Source: CAZTDU01 sp050248795 (GTDB lineage: Bacteria > Pseudomonadota > Gammaproteobacteria > Burkholderiales > SG8-39). Taken from it: a DNA stretch of 60,402 nt. The notes beneath the pieces were generated by a model. It saw only the letters and a program-made list of their open reading frames with translations. It made no database searches and was not told where the DNA came from. Shown here one piece after another: positions 27,032-35,300 of this stretch; position 1 is the first letter of the stretch, and the number at the start of each line of letters is the position of its first letter. Where the stretch lies: contig JBFWRS010000023.1 in assembly GCA_050248795.1 (NCBI GenBank), positions 1 to 60,402 on the forward strand, in the 5' to 3' direction. Made by a program: the position numbers and the translations under genes.

Positions 27032-27606
27032 ATTTCGGCAAGCTATGGACGAATCTCTTCATCCTGTCTGCTGCGGCATCGGGCGCGGCAGCCGCGGCCG
27101 ATCCCCAGGTGGATCTGAAGACGAATGTCGGCACCATCCGCATCGAGCTCAACCCTTCGAAAGCGCCGAAGTCCGTGGAGAATTTCCTCCAGTACGTCAA
27201 GGACGGCCACTATGACGGCGTCATCTTCCACCGCGTCATCGACAACTTCATGATCCAGGGAGGGGGCTTCGACCGCGGATACAAGCAGAAGCCTACCCGC
27301 ACGCCGATCGAGAACGAAGCCAAGAACGGCCTCAAGAACGACCTGGGCACCGTCGCGATGGCGCGCACCAGCGCGCCGCATTCGGCGTCGGCCCAGTTCT
27401 TCATCAACCTGAAGAACAACGACTTCCTGAACGCCGCCGAGGCGCAGGACGGCTGGGGCTACGCGGTGTTCGGCAAGGTGGTGTCCGGGCTCGACGTGGT
27501 GATGAAAATAGCCAAGACGCCGACCGGCGCCGGCGGTCCCTTCCGCACCGACGTGCCGCGCGAACCCGTGTTCATCGAGTCCGCCACGGTAGTCGGCGCC
27601 AAGTAG
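27028..27606 (+). CDS. ppiA: Periplasmic peptidyl-prolyl cis-trans isomerase, cyclophilin type
   Basis: A 192-aa cyclophilin with a signal peptide cleaved near A-A-A-A-D (about residue 22), so periplasmic. The active-site segments V-I-F-H-R-V-I-D-N-F-M-I-Q-G-G, S-A-S-A-Q-F-F-I-N and W-G-Y-A-V-F-G-K-V are intact. It probably helps fold exported proteins. Its ATG at 27028 overlaps the L,D-transpeptidase stop, making a three-gene envelope operon; lpxH follows after 20 bp. Confidence 0.94.
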   Translation: MNFGKLWTNLFILSAAASGAAAAADPQVDLKTNVGTIRIELNPSKAPKSVENFLQYVKDGHYDGVIFHRVIDNFMIQGGGFDRGYKQKPTRTPIENEAKNGLKNDLGTVAMARTSAPHSASAQFFINLKNNDFLNAAEAQDGWGYAVFGKVVSGLDVVMKIAKTPTGAGGPFRTDVPREPVFIESATVVGAK

Positions 27607-27626
27607 CGCAATCCACGCCGCGCAGC

Positions 27627-28361
27627 GTGCCGCGCACGCTCTTCGTCTCCGACCTGCACCTTTCCGAGGCGCGCCCGGCACAGACGCGCCTGTTTCTCGA
27701 CTTCCTCTGTGAGGAGGCCGCCGGCGCTTCCGCGCTGTACGTGCTCGGCGACCTCTTCGACTACTGGCTAGGCGACGACGACCTCGACGCACCGGGATCG
27801 GATTGCCCGGGCGGCGAAGTGGCGGCTGGCATGCGCGCCGTGGCCGCGAGCGGAGTTTCGATACGCGTGATGCGCGGCAACCGCGACTTCCTCATCGGCG
27901 ACGCGTTCTGCGCCGCGGCCGGGGCGGCGCTGCTCGATGATCCCGCCGTCGCCGAGGTCGGCGGCGAATCCACGGCGCTGCTGCACGGCGACACGCTCTG
28001 CACCGACGACGTCGACTATCAGGCCTGGCGCCGAACGGCACGCTCGGCCACCTGGCAGCGGGATTTCCTGTCACAGCCGCTGCCGGCGCGGCGCCAGACC
28101 ATGCGGGCGCTGCGCGAGAAGAGCTCGCAGGCGGTGAAGAGCAAGGCACCGGCGGTGATGGACGTTACCGCAGCAGCGGTGGATGACGCCTTTCGCCATC
28201 TCGGCGTGCGCAGGATGATCCACGGCCACACGCATCGGCCCGCACGCCACGAACATCAGGTGGACGGCAGCACCTGCGAGCGTTGGGTGCTGCCTGACTG
28301 GTACGAAGGCGGCGGCTGCCTGGTCGCAGACGCTCACGGCCTGCGACTGCAGCGCTTCTAG
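27627..28361 (+). CDS. lpxH: UDP-2,3-diacylglucosamine diphosphatase
   Basis: LpxH (244 aa) is a Mn-dependent calcineurin-like phosphoesterase that makes lipid X in lipid A synthesis at the inner membrane. Metal-site motifs are S-D-L-H-L-S, G-D-L-F-D-Y-W, R-G-N-R-D-F, H-G-D-T-L-C and H-G-H-T-H-R-P. The start is GTG at 27627. The TAG stop sits in a CTAG shared with the stop of convergent metZ. Confidence 0.96.
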   Translation: MPRTLFVSDLHLSEARPAQTRLFLDFLCEEAAGASALYVLGDLFDYWLGDDDLDAPGSDCPGGEVAAGMRAVAASGVSIRVMRGNRDFLIGDAFCAAAGAALLDDPAVAEVGGESTALLHGDTLCTDDVDYQAWRRTARSATWQRDFLSQPLPARRQTMRALREKSSQAVKSKAPAVMDVTAAAVDDAFRHLGVRRMIHGHTHRPARHEHQVDGSTCERWVLPDWYEGGGCLVADAHGLRLQRF

Positions 28362-29530
28362 CCCAGCCCCCTGGCGAGGTCGGCCTTGAGGTCGGCCACA
28401 GCCTCCAGCCCGACCGCCACCCGCACCAGGCCGTCGCCGATGCCTGCCGCTGCCCGCGCCTCTGCCGAGATGCGGCCATGGGTGGTCGTGGCAGGGTGGG
28501 TGATCGTGGTCTTGGTGTCGCCAAGGTTCGCGGTGATCGATACCAGCCTGGTGGCATCGATCAGTCGCCACGCTGCATCCTTGCCGCCCTTCAGGTCGAA
28601 CGAAACCACCGCACCACCAGCGCGCTGCTGGCGCTTCGCCAACGCATGCTGCGGGTGTGATTCCAGCCACGGATAGTGCACACGCGCGACCGCGGGATGG
28701 CTCTCCAGCCAGCGCGCAAGCTCCAGCGCACGCGCCGACTGCGCAAGCATGCGCAGTTCCAGCGTTTCGAGGCCCTTCAGCAGCACCCAGGCATTGAACG
28801 CCGACAGGCTGGGGCCCGCGGTACGCATGAAGGCGAACACATTGTCCAGCAAGGCCTTGGCGCCGAGTACCGCGCCGCCGAGCACGCGGCCCTGCCCGTC
28901 CAGGTACTTGGTCGCCGAATGGATGATCAGGTCAGCGCCCAGCTCCAGCGGCCGCTGCAGGGCCGGGGTGCAGAAGCAGTTGTCGACGACGAGCAGCGCG
29001 CCCGCGCGCTTCGCAGCTGCGGCTATGGCGGCGATATCGGCCACCTCGGTCTGCGGATTGGACGGAGTTTCCAGAAAGAACATGCGCGTGGCGGGCCGCG
29101 CCGCCCGCGACCAGGCCTCCAGATCCGTCCCAGCGACGAACGTGGTCTCGACGCCGAAGCGGCCGAGGATGCCGGCAAAGAGCGTGACCGTGGAGCCGAA
29201 CACTGCGTTCGAGCACACTACGTGGTCGCCGCTCTTCAGCAGCGACAGCGCGGTGGCGAGGATCGCCGACATCCCCGACGCGGTGGCGACGCACATTTCC
29301 GCGCCTTCGAGCGCCGCAAGCCGGTCCTGGAACATCGACACCGTCGGGTTGGTGAAGCGGGAATAGATGAATCCGCCGGTCTCCGGCCCGGTGAAGCGCG
29401 CAGCCGCCTGGGCGGCGCTGTCGAACACGAAGCTCGACGTCAGGAACAGCGCTTCGGAGTTCTCGTTGAAGTGGGTGCGGGTCTGGCCAGCCCGCACGGC
29501 CAGGGTTGCAAGGTCAAAGGTGTCGTCCAT
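28358..29530 (-). CDS. metZ: O-succinylhomoserine sulfhydrylase
   Basis: MetZ (390 aa) is a PLP enzyme that makes homocysteine from O-succinylhomoserine and sulfide. The Cys/Met-metabolism fold is shown by Y-S-R-F-T-N-P-T, A-S-G-M-S-A, E-T-P-S-N-P and the PLP lysine in H-S-A-T-K-Y-L-D-G. I take ATG 29530, which has AAAGGA six bases upstream; ATG 29536 is too close to that site. It is last in the purF-side cluster and is preceded by a SAM-II riboswitch and terminator. Its stop overlaps the lpxH stop. Confidence 0.96.
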   Translation of the reverse strand: MDDTFDLATLAVRAGQTRTHFNENSEALFLTSSFVFDSAAQAAARFTGPETGGFIYSRFTNPTVSMFQDRLAALEGAEMCVATASGMSAILATALSLLKSGDHVVCSNAVFGSTVTLFAGILGRFGVETTFVAGTDLEAWSRAARPATRMFFLETPSNPQTEVADIAAIAAAAKRAGALLVVDNCFCTPALQRPLELGADLIIHSATKYLDGQGRVLGGAVLGAKALLDNVFAFMRTAGPSLSAFNAWVLLKGLETLELRMLAQSARALELARWLESHPAVARVHYPWLESHPQHALAKRQQRAGGAVVSFDLKGGKDAAWRLIDATRLVSITANLGDTKTTITHPATTTHGRISAEARAAAGIGDGLVRVAVGLEAVADLKADLARGLG

Positions 29531-29557
29531 GTCCATTCCTTTGCCTGCGGGGGAAAC

Positions 29558-29583
29558 AAAAAATCCGGCCAAGCGGACCGGAT
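29558..29583 (-). terminator. Intrinsic terminator in the metZ leader
   Basis: On the minus strand ATCCGG and CCGGAT pair around a nine-base loop and are followed at once by a T-run and G. It lies between the SAM-II aptamer and the metZ ribosome site, so it is well placed to be the expression platform that stops transcription when SAM is bound. It would also end any purF read-through. Confidence 0.75.
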
Positions 29584-29588
29584 CGGCA

Positions 29589-29640
29589 CGCTTTAGCGGA
29601 ATTTGTAACGCGCCCGCAAGCTGTATCAAATCGGCGCGAG
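29589..29640 (-). promoter_or_regulatory. SAM-II (SAM-alpha) riboswitch aptamer for metZ
   Basis: The 52-nt leader matches the SAM-II aptamer in order and spacing: P1 5' strand CGCGCC (29633-29638), loop start GATTT, TTGC, P1 3' strand GGCGCG (29609-29614), an A/T-rich segment with CAAAT, and the invariant GCTAAA (29592-29597). P1 differs from the crystallised metX SAM-II RNA by a compensatory pair, as I recall that sequence. SAM binding should reduce metZ expression; a TACACT at 29647-29652 could be its -10 box. Confidence 0.82.
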
Positions 29641-29657
29641 GAAAAAGTGTAGCAGAA

Positions 29658-31178
29658 CTAGGCGGCAGTCACCAGATTCAGGTCAAGTTGCGCATTCTCG
29701 GCCTCGTCGTCGGAATCGCGGTGGGCGTCACGGCGCGCCTCTATGACGCTCAGGTAGTCGCTGGTGATGTCCCCGGTGATGTACTTGCCGTCGAAGCAGG
29801 AAGTCTCGAAGCTGCTCAGGCGCGGGTTGACCTGCCGGACGGCGTCCTTCAGGGCGTCCAGGTCCTGGTAGATGAGCGCGTCGGCACCGATCTCGCGCCC
29901 GACGTCCTCCTCGCTGCGGTGCGCGCCGATGAGTTCCGAGCGGGTCGGCATGTCTATGCCATAGACGTTCGGATACCGCACCGGCGGCGCTGCGGAGGCG
30001 AAATAGACCTGCCGCGCGCCCGACTCGCGCGCCATCTGCACGATTTCACGGCTCGTGGTTCCGCGCACGATCGAATCGTCCACCAGCAGTACGTTCTTGT
30101 CGCTGAACTCCATGCCGATGGCGTTCAGCTTCTGCCGCACCGACCGGCGGCGCACCGACTGCCCCGGCATGATGAACGTGCGCCCGATGTAGCGATTCTT
30201 GACGAAACCCTCCCGGTAGGCGACACCAAGGCCCTGGGCCAGCTGCATCGCAGCCGGCCGGCTGGAGTCCGGAATCGGGATGACGACGTCGATCTTCAGG
30301 TGGGCGTACTGCCTGCGGATCTTCTCGGTCAGCTTCTCGCCCATGCGCAGCCGCGTTTCGTAGACTGACGCACCGTCGATGATCGAATCCGGCCTCGCCA
30401 GGTACACGAACTCGAAAATGCAGGGATTCAGCGTCGCGCCCTCGACGCACTGCTGGCTGTAGAAGCGCCCCTCCTCGTCTATGAACACCGCCTCGCCCGG
30501 GGCGACGTCGCGCAGCACCTTGAACCCCAGCGCCTCCACCGCAACCGATTCCGACGCCACCATGTACTCCGGACCGCGCGCGGTTTCGTTGTAGCCGATG
30601 ACCGCGGGGCGTATGCCATACGGGTCGCGGAATGCCAGCACGCCGTGGCCGGAAATCATCGCGATCACGCTGTAGGCGCCACGCACGCGCCTGTGAACAT
30701 TCGCCACTGCGGCGAAGATCGTCTGCGCGTCCAGCCGCAGTCGCACCGACGCCTTTTCCAGCTCGTGCGCAAGCACGTTCAGCAGGACTTCGGAATCGGA
30801 ATTGGTGTTGATGTGCCGCAGGTCCTGCCTGAACATCTCCTCCTTCAGCACGTCGGCATTCGTCAGGTTGCCGTTGTGACCGAGCACGATGCCGAACGGC
30901 GAATTGACGTAGAAGGGTTGCGCCTCGGCAGTGTTGAACGCCGAGCCTGCGGTCGGATAGCGGCAGTGCGCAATGCCGATCTCGCCCGGGAGGGAACGCA
31001 TGTTGCGCGTGCGAAAGACGTCGCGCACCATGCCGTGGCTCTTCTGCATGTGGAACATCTTGCGCTCGGCAGTGACGATGCCGGCGGCGTCCTGGCCGCG
31101 GTGCTGCAGGAGCAGCAGCCCGTCGTACAGCAACTGGTTGACGGGTGATCTTGCGACGATTCCGAGTATCCCGCACAT
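29658..31178 (-). CDS. purF: Amidophosphoribosyltransferase
   Basis: PurF (506 aa) makes phosphoribosylamine from PRPP and glutamine, the first purine step. The start must be ATG 31178, because the next residue, Cys2 of M-C-G-I-L-G, becomes the N-terminal nucleophile of the glutaminase domain; an in-frame TTG upstream would hide it. The PRPP loop V-D-D-S-I-V-R-G-T-T is visible near residue 365. It follows cvpA by 28 bp, the classic cvpA-purF pairing. Confidence 0.98.
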   Translation of the reverse strand: MCGILGIVARSPVNQLLYDGLLLLQHRGQDAAGIVTAERKMFHMQKSHGMVRDVFRTRNMRSLPGEIGIAHCRYPTAGSAFNTAEAQPFYVNSPFGIVLGHNGNLTNADVLKEEMFRQDLRHINTNSDSEVLLNVLAHELEKASVRLRLDAQTIFAAVANVHRRVRGAYSVIAMISGHGVLAFRDPYGIRPAVIGYNETARGPEYMVASESVAVEALGFKVLRDVAPGEAVFIDEEGRFYSQQCVEGATLNPCIFEFVYLARPDSIIDGASVYETRLRMGEKLTEKIRRQYAHLKIDVVIPIPDSSRPAAMQLAQGLGVAYREGFVKNRYIGRTFIMPGQSVRRRSVRQKLNAIGMEFSDKNVLLVDDSIVRGTTSREIVQMARESGARQVYFASAAPPVRYPNVYGIDMPTRSELIGAHRSEEDVGREIGADALIYQDLDALKDAVRQVNPRLSSFETSCFDGKYITGDITSDYLSVIEARRDAHRDSDDEAENAQLDLNLVTAA

Positions 31179-31206
31179 GGCAGGCAACTCCCGAGATCCT
31201 TAAGGG

Positions 31207-31698
31207 TTAATGATACCGCAGGCGCTCGGCGAACGTCGCCGGAAGCCACGGTTTCATCGCCAGCGCTGCCGCAACGAGCGCTTCCCCGCTGAGCGAGTCA
31301 CGCCACCAGGCCTGCCTTGGGGCGCTGGTCAGCCCCGCAAGCAGGGCGATCGCCACCACGACCAGCAGCGCGCGCGCGACGCCGAACATCGCCCCCAGCG
31401 TGCGGTCCAGCCCGTCCAGCCCGATGACCTTCATGAGCTGCGACAGCACGATGCCCAGCAGCGTGGTGACGACCAGCGTACCGATGAAGATGCCGACGAA
31501 GGCGGCGACCATGCGCAACTCGGGGGTCGCGATGGATCCGGAGAGATGCCCGGAGAGCGGCCCGGCGAACAGGCTCGCCGCGAGGAATGCCACCAGCCAC
31601 CCGAGCAGCGACACGATTTCGCGCACCAGGCCACGCCAAATGCCCCAGGCCGTGGACACTCCGAGCACGCCGAGCACGGCGTAGTCGAGCCAGGTCAT
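31207..31698 (-). CDS. cvpA: CvpA family membrane protein
   Basis: CvpA (163 aa) is a four-helix inner-membrane protein needed for colicin V production in E. coli and linked to envelope stress tolerance. Visible are the N-terminal D-Y-A-V-L-G-V-L-G, the central R-G-L-V-R-E-I-V-S-L-L-G-W and four hydrophobic segments. It lies between the SPOR gene (4-bp gap) and purF. Confidence 0.95.
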   Translation of the reverse strand: MTWLDYAVLGVLGVSTAWGIWRGLVREIVSLLGWLVAFLAASLFAGPLSGHLSGSIATPELRMVAAFVGIFIGTLVVTTLLGIVLSQLMKVIGLDGLDRTLGAMFGVARALLVVVAIALLAGLTSAPRQAWWRDSLSGEALVAAALAMKPWLPATFAERLRYH

Positions 31699-31702
31699 CG
31701 CC

Positions 31703-32341
31703 CTAGCGAGTAGTGACGCTTCCCGGCTTGAAGCCCATGCCCTTCAGCTTCGCCAGCGCCTGCTCGGCCGCATCGCGGCTCTTGAACGGGCCTGCACGCA
31801 CGCGCGTTACGGGACCCTTGGCGGTGGCGATCGGTTCGGTGAAATGCGGTAGCCCGGCCGCCGCCAGCTTGTCGGTCAGGTCCTTGACCTTTTCCGTCGT
31901 TGCCAGCGCCGCTACCGGAACGACGAATAGCTGCGCCCCTGCGAGTGCCGCTTCGGCACGCCGGCGTTCCAACTCCGCAGGCGTTGCGGCAGCGGCTGCC
32001 TTCGGCTTGGGCGAAGGTTTCGCTTCCGGCACAGGCTGCGGCTTTGCGTCGGCCTTCGCGTCCGGCCTCTGTTCCGGCCTGGAAGGTGCCGCCGCCTTGG
32101 GGTCGGCCGCCGGCGCAGGCGGCGCATCGGGTACCGATGCGGGTGCCTTGGGCACCACCTTGGGCTTGAACGCAGGGTCGTCCTCGCTCGGAATGCGCAC
32201 GCTCACCGGAGGCGGCCTGCGCGGCTCGCTGTCGAAGATCATCGGCAGCACGATCACGGCGACAAGCACCAGCGCGATCGCGCCGACCAGCCGCCTGCGA
32301 CCGCGGCGCTTGAGGGATTCTACGTCCTGGGATTCAGCCAT
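31703..32341 (-). CDS. SPOR-domain protein (DedD-like)
   Basis: A 212-aa bitopic membrane protein: basic N-terminus, one helix (about 17-36), a Pro/Ala/Lys-rich periplasmic linker (about 45-125) and a C-terminal SPOR-like domain (about 135-212) ending in A-G-P-F-K-S-R-D-A-A-E-Q-A-L. SPOR domains bind denuded glycan at the division septum. The first strand reads F-V-V-P-V-A-A-L, less typical than the usual V-Q-V-G-A-F. Start ATG 32341 overlaps the folC stop by 8 nt. The folC-dedD-cvpA-purF order supports DedD. Confidence 0.88.
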   Translation of the reverse strand: MAESQDVESLKRRGRRRLVGAIALVLVAVIVLPMIFDSEPRRPPPVSVRIPSEDDPAFKPKVVPKAPASVPDAPPAPAADPKAAAPSRPEQRPDAKADAKPQPVPEAKPSPKPKAAAAATPAELERRRAEAALAGAQLFVVPVAALATTEKVKDLTDKLAAAGLPHFTEPIATAKGPVTRVRAGPFKSRDAAEQALAKLKGMGFKPGSVTTR

Positions 32342-33617
32342 TTGCGGATTGGCGGCGCCCACCCTCGAGCGTGGCCATCACTTCAGCAACGGTAAGAAAG
32401 GAGCCGCAAACCACAATTTTATCACTCTCACCGCATTCCCCGCGAGCAGCGCGGAAAGCGTCCGCGGCTGATGCATGCAGCGTTGCCGGCGCCACCGAAC
32501 CGCTTGCAGCGATCGCGTCCATGACCGCCTGGCCGCTGCTGCCGCGCGGACCTGCCAGCGCAGCCACATGCCAGCGCGTGACGCGCCCGCTAAGCGCAGC
32601 CACCACGCCGACGGCATCCTTGTCGCCAAGCATGCCGATCACCGCCACCGTCTCGGGCGCGTAGCCGCTTGCGCCCAGGTTGTCGGCCAGCACTTGCGCC
32701 GCGGCCGGGTTGTGCGCCACGTCCAGGATCACCTGCGGCCTGCCAGGCAGCACCTGGAAGCGCCCGGGCAGGCTGACATGCGCCAGGCCGTACCGGATAT
32801 CCTGCATCGCCACCGGCACGCGGGTCCTGAGCGCCTCCAGCGCGGCAAGCGCGGCACAGGCGTTGCGCAGCTGCGCGCCGCCCCTGAGCGCGGGATGCGC
32901 GAGCACTGTGCTGCTGCCATCCAGTCCACGGTATCGCCACTGATGCGGCTCGGAATGGCAATCGAAATCGCGCCCGATGAGGTACAGCAGCGCACCCTGA
33001 CGCCGCGCCGTATCCAGCACGGAGCGCGGCGGATCCCTGTCGGCCACCACGGCCGGGCGGTCGCGCCGGAAAATGCCGGCCTTCTCCGCCCCGATGGCTT
33101 CGCGCGTATCGCCGAGGTAGCCGACGTGATCTATGCCGATGCTGGTAAGGATGGCGCAGTCCGGGTCGACGATGTTCACTGCATCGAGGCGCCCGCCCAG
33201 CCCGACTTCGAGCACCAGCGCATCCAGCCGTTCGCGCGCGAACAGCCACAGCGCGCCCAGCGTGCCGTACTCGAAATACGTCAGGGGAACGTCATCGCGC
33301 GCCGCCTCGACCGCCTCGAAGCCGGCGACGAGCGCGTCGTCCGTGGCCTCGGTACCGCAGATCCTCACGCGTTCGTTGTAGCGCAGCAGGTGCGGCGACG
33401 CGTACAGCCCGGTACGGTGGCCTGCCGAGCGCAGTATCGCCTCGAGCATGGCGCAGGTCGAGCCCTTGCCGTTGGTGCCGCTGACCGTGAACACCGGCGC
33501 ATCGATCGCCATGCGCATGCGCTGCCACACCCGCGCGACGCGCTCCAGCCCGAGCGCGATGGGCTCGGGGTGCTGCTGTTCGATGCGGGCAAGCCAGCCC
33601 GCCAGCGTCCGGCTCAC
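32334..33617 (-). CDS. folC: Bifunctional folylpolyglutamate/dihydrofolate synthase
   Basis: FolC (427 aa) adds glutamates to folates and makes dihydrofolate from dihydropteroate. The Mur-ligase P-loop V-S-G-T-N-G-K-G-S-T and the motifs G-L-Y-A-S-P-H, L-E-V-G-L-G-G-R-L-D-A-V-N and D-V-A-H-N-P-A-A are clear. The start is GTG at 33617, overlapping the accD stop (GTGA). Confidence 0.97.
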   Translation of the reverse strand: MSRTLAGWLARIEQQHPEPIALGLERVARVWQRMRMAIDAPVFTVSGTNGKGSTCAMLEAILRSAGHRTGLYASPHLLRYNERVRICGTEATDDALVAGFEAVEAARDDVPLTYFEYGTLGALWLFARERLDALVLEVGLGGRLDAVNIVDPDCAILTSIGIDHVGYLGDTREAIGAEKAGIFRRDRPAVVADRDPPRSVLDTARRQGALLYLIGRDFDCHSEPHQWRYRGLDGSSTVLAHPALRGGAQLRNACAALAALEALRTRVPVAMQDIRYGLAHVSLPGRFQVLPGRPQVILDVAHNPAAAQVLADNLGASGYAPETVAVIGMLGDKDAVGVVAALSGRVTRWHVAALAGPRGSSGQAVMDAIAASGSVAPATLHASAADAFRAARGECGESDKIVVCGSFLTVAEVMATLEGGRRQSANG

Positions 33618-34486
33618 GACGCCTGATTGTCTGCGGGCATTCCCAGCAGCAGCGCGAGCAGCGCGGCCAGCCTGTCGCGCATCTGGCGCCGGTCGATGAT
33701 CAGGTCCACCGCGCCCTTCTCGAGCAGGAACTCCGCGCGCTGGAACCCGGCGGGGAGCTTCTGCCGCACGGTCTGCTCGATGACCCGCGGCCCCGCGAAG
33801 CCGATCAGCGCACGCGGCTCGGCGATGACCAGGTCGCCGATCATCGCGAAGCTGGCAGACACGCCGCCCATGGTCGGGTCGGTAAGCACGGAGATGAACG
33901 GCAGCCTCCTGTCCGCCAGTTCGCTCAGCGCGGCCGTGGTTTTCGCCATCTGCGCCAGCGACAGCAGGCCCTCCTGCATGCGGGCGCCTCCCGAAGCGGA
34001 AAAACAGATGAACGGCAGCTTGTGTTCTATCGCGACGCGCACGCCGCGCACGAAGCGCTCGCCGACCACAGACCCCATGGAGCCGCCCATGAAGTCGAAC
34101 TCGAACACCGCGCAGACCACGCCAATCGACTTGATCGAACCCTGCAGCACGATCAGCGCATCGGTCTCGCCGGTCTGCGCCTGCGCCTCGTTCAACCGAT
34201 CCGGGTACTTGCGCGAATCCTTGAACTTGAGGCTGTCCACCGGCTGCACTTCGGCGCCGATCTCGAAGCGACCGTCCGCGTCCAGCAGGCTGTCGAGGCG
34301 CACACGCGCGCCGACCCGCTGGTGGTGGCCGCACTTCGGGCAGACATGCACGTTCTTGTCCAGGTCCGTGCTGTAGAGCACCGCCTCGCAGGACGGGCAT
34401 TTCGTCCACAGGCCCTCGGGCACGGTCTTGCGCGGCCCGGTCGAGCGCTGGATCTTCGGTGGCAGGAGTTTCTGCAGCCAGCTCAT
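33614..34486 (-). CDS. accD: Acetyl-CoA carboxylase carboxyltransferase subunit beta
   Basis: AccD (290 aa) forms the carboxyltransferase with AccA and makes malonyl-CoA for fatty acids. The N-terminal zinc ribbon uses Cys30, Cys33, Cys49 and Cys52; the crotonase-like fold contains F-S-A-S-G-G-A-R-M-Q-E and P-T-M-G-G-V-S-A-S. It lies 4 bp after trpA; the start ATG 34486 matches the conserved M-S-W-L-Q-K-L-L-P-P-K. Confidence 0.98.
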   Translation of the reverse strand: MSWLQKLLPPKIQRSTGPRKTVPEGLWTKCPSCEAVLYSTDLDKNVHVCPKCGHHQRVGARVRLDSLLDADGRFEIGAEVQPVDSLKFKDSRKYPDRLNEAQAQTGETDALIVLQGSIKSIGVVCAVFEFDFMGGSMGSVVGERFVRGVRVAIEHKLPFICFSASGGARMQEGLLSLAQMAKTTAALSELADRRLPFISVLTDPTMGGVSASFAMIGDLVIAEPRALIGFAGPRVIEQTVRQKLPAGFQRAEFLLEKGAVDLIIDRRQMRDRLAALLALLLGMPADNQAS

Positions 34487-34490
34487 CGCG

Positions 34491-35300
34491 TCAGCGCCCG
34501 TCGATCGCCTGCCTGATGGAGCGCAGGAATCCGCCAGCCTCGGCGATCGCACGCTCGGCGCCCGCGGCTTCCATGATTTCGATGATGCGGCTGCCGATGA
34601 CGACCGCATCCGCCGCCTGCGCCACCCTGCGTGCAGATTCCGGATCGCGAATGCCGAAGCCGACGCCGATCGGCAATTGCGTATAGGCGCGGATCTTCGC
34701 AATGCGTGCCGCCACTTCTGCCGTGTCGATGCTCGCCGCGCCGGTCACGCCCTTCAGGGACACGTAGTACAGGTAGCCGCTGCCCACCCGCGCCACGTCC
34801 TTGATGCGCTGCTCGGTCGAAGTCGGCGCAAGCAGGAATACCGGGTCGATCCCCCGGCTCCTGGCAAGCGCGGCGAATTCCTCGCATTCCTCGGGCGGAT
34901 AGTCGACGACGATGACGCCATCGACGCCGGCCGCGGCGGCTTTGGCGACGAACGCCTCGACACCCATGGCTTCGATCGGATTCGCATAGCCCATGAGAAC
35001 GACCGGCGTGTCCTGGTCGCGCTCCCGGAATGCCTGCGCCATGCCTATCACGTCGCGCAGCCCCACTCCCTTCGCCAGCGCGCGCTCGCCGGCACGTTGG
35101 ATTACCGGTCCATCAGCCATCGGGTCCGAGAACGGGACGCCAAGTTCGATGACGTCTGCGCCGGCCTCGACCAGTGCATGCATCAAGGGCACCGTCAGCG
35201 CCGGGTCGGGGTCACCGGCGGTGACGTAGGGGATCAGCGCGCAGCGGCCGGCGGCCTTCAGCGCATCGAAGCGCTCGCGGATACGCGCCCTCGCGGCCAT
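34491..35300 (-). CDS. trpA: Tryptophan synthase alpha chain
   Basis: TrpA (269 aa) cleaves indole-3-glycerol phosphate and channels indole to TrpB. The catalytic Glu52 (I-E-L-G-V-P-F-S-D-P) and Asp63 (A-D-G-P-V-I-Q) are in place, as is the phosphate-binding G-F-G-I and G-S-R. Start ATG 35300 overlaps the trpB stop (TGATG), which fits equimolar synthesis. Confidence 0.98.
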   Translation of the reverse strand: MAARARIRERFDALKAAGRCALIPYVTAGDPDPALTVPLMHALVEAGADVIELGVPFSDPMADGPVIQRAGERALAKGVGLRDVIGMAQAFRERDQDTPVVLMGYANPIEAMGVEAFVAKAAAAGVDGVIVVDYPPEECEEFAALARSRGIDPVFLLAPTSTEQRIKDVARVGSGYLYYVSLKGVTGAASIDTAEVAARIAKIRAYTQLPIGVGFGIRDPESARRVAQAADAVVIGSRIIEIMEAAGAERAIAEAGGFLRSIRQAIDGR

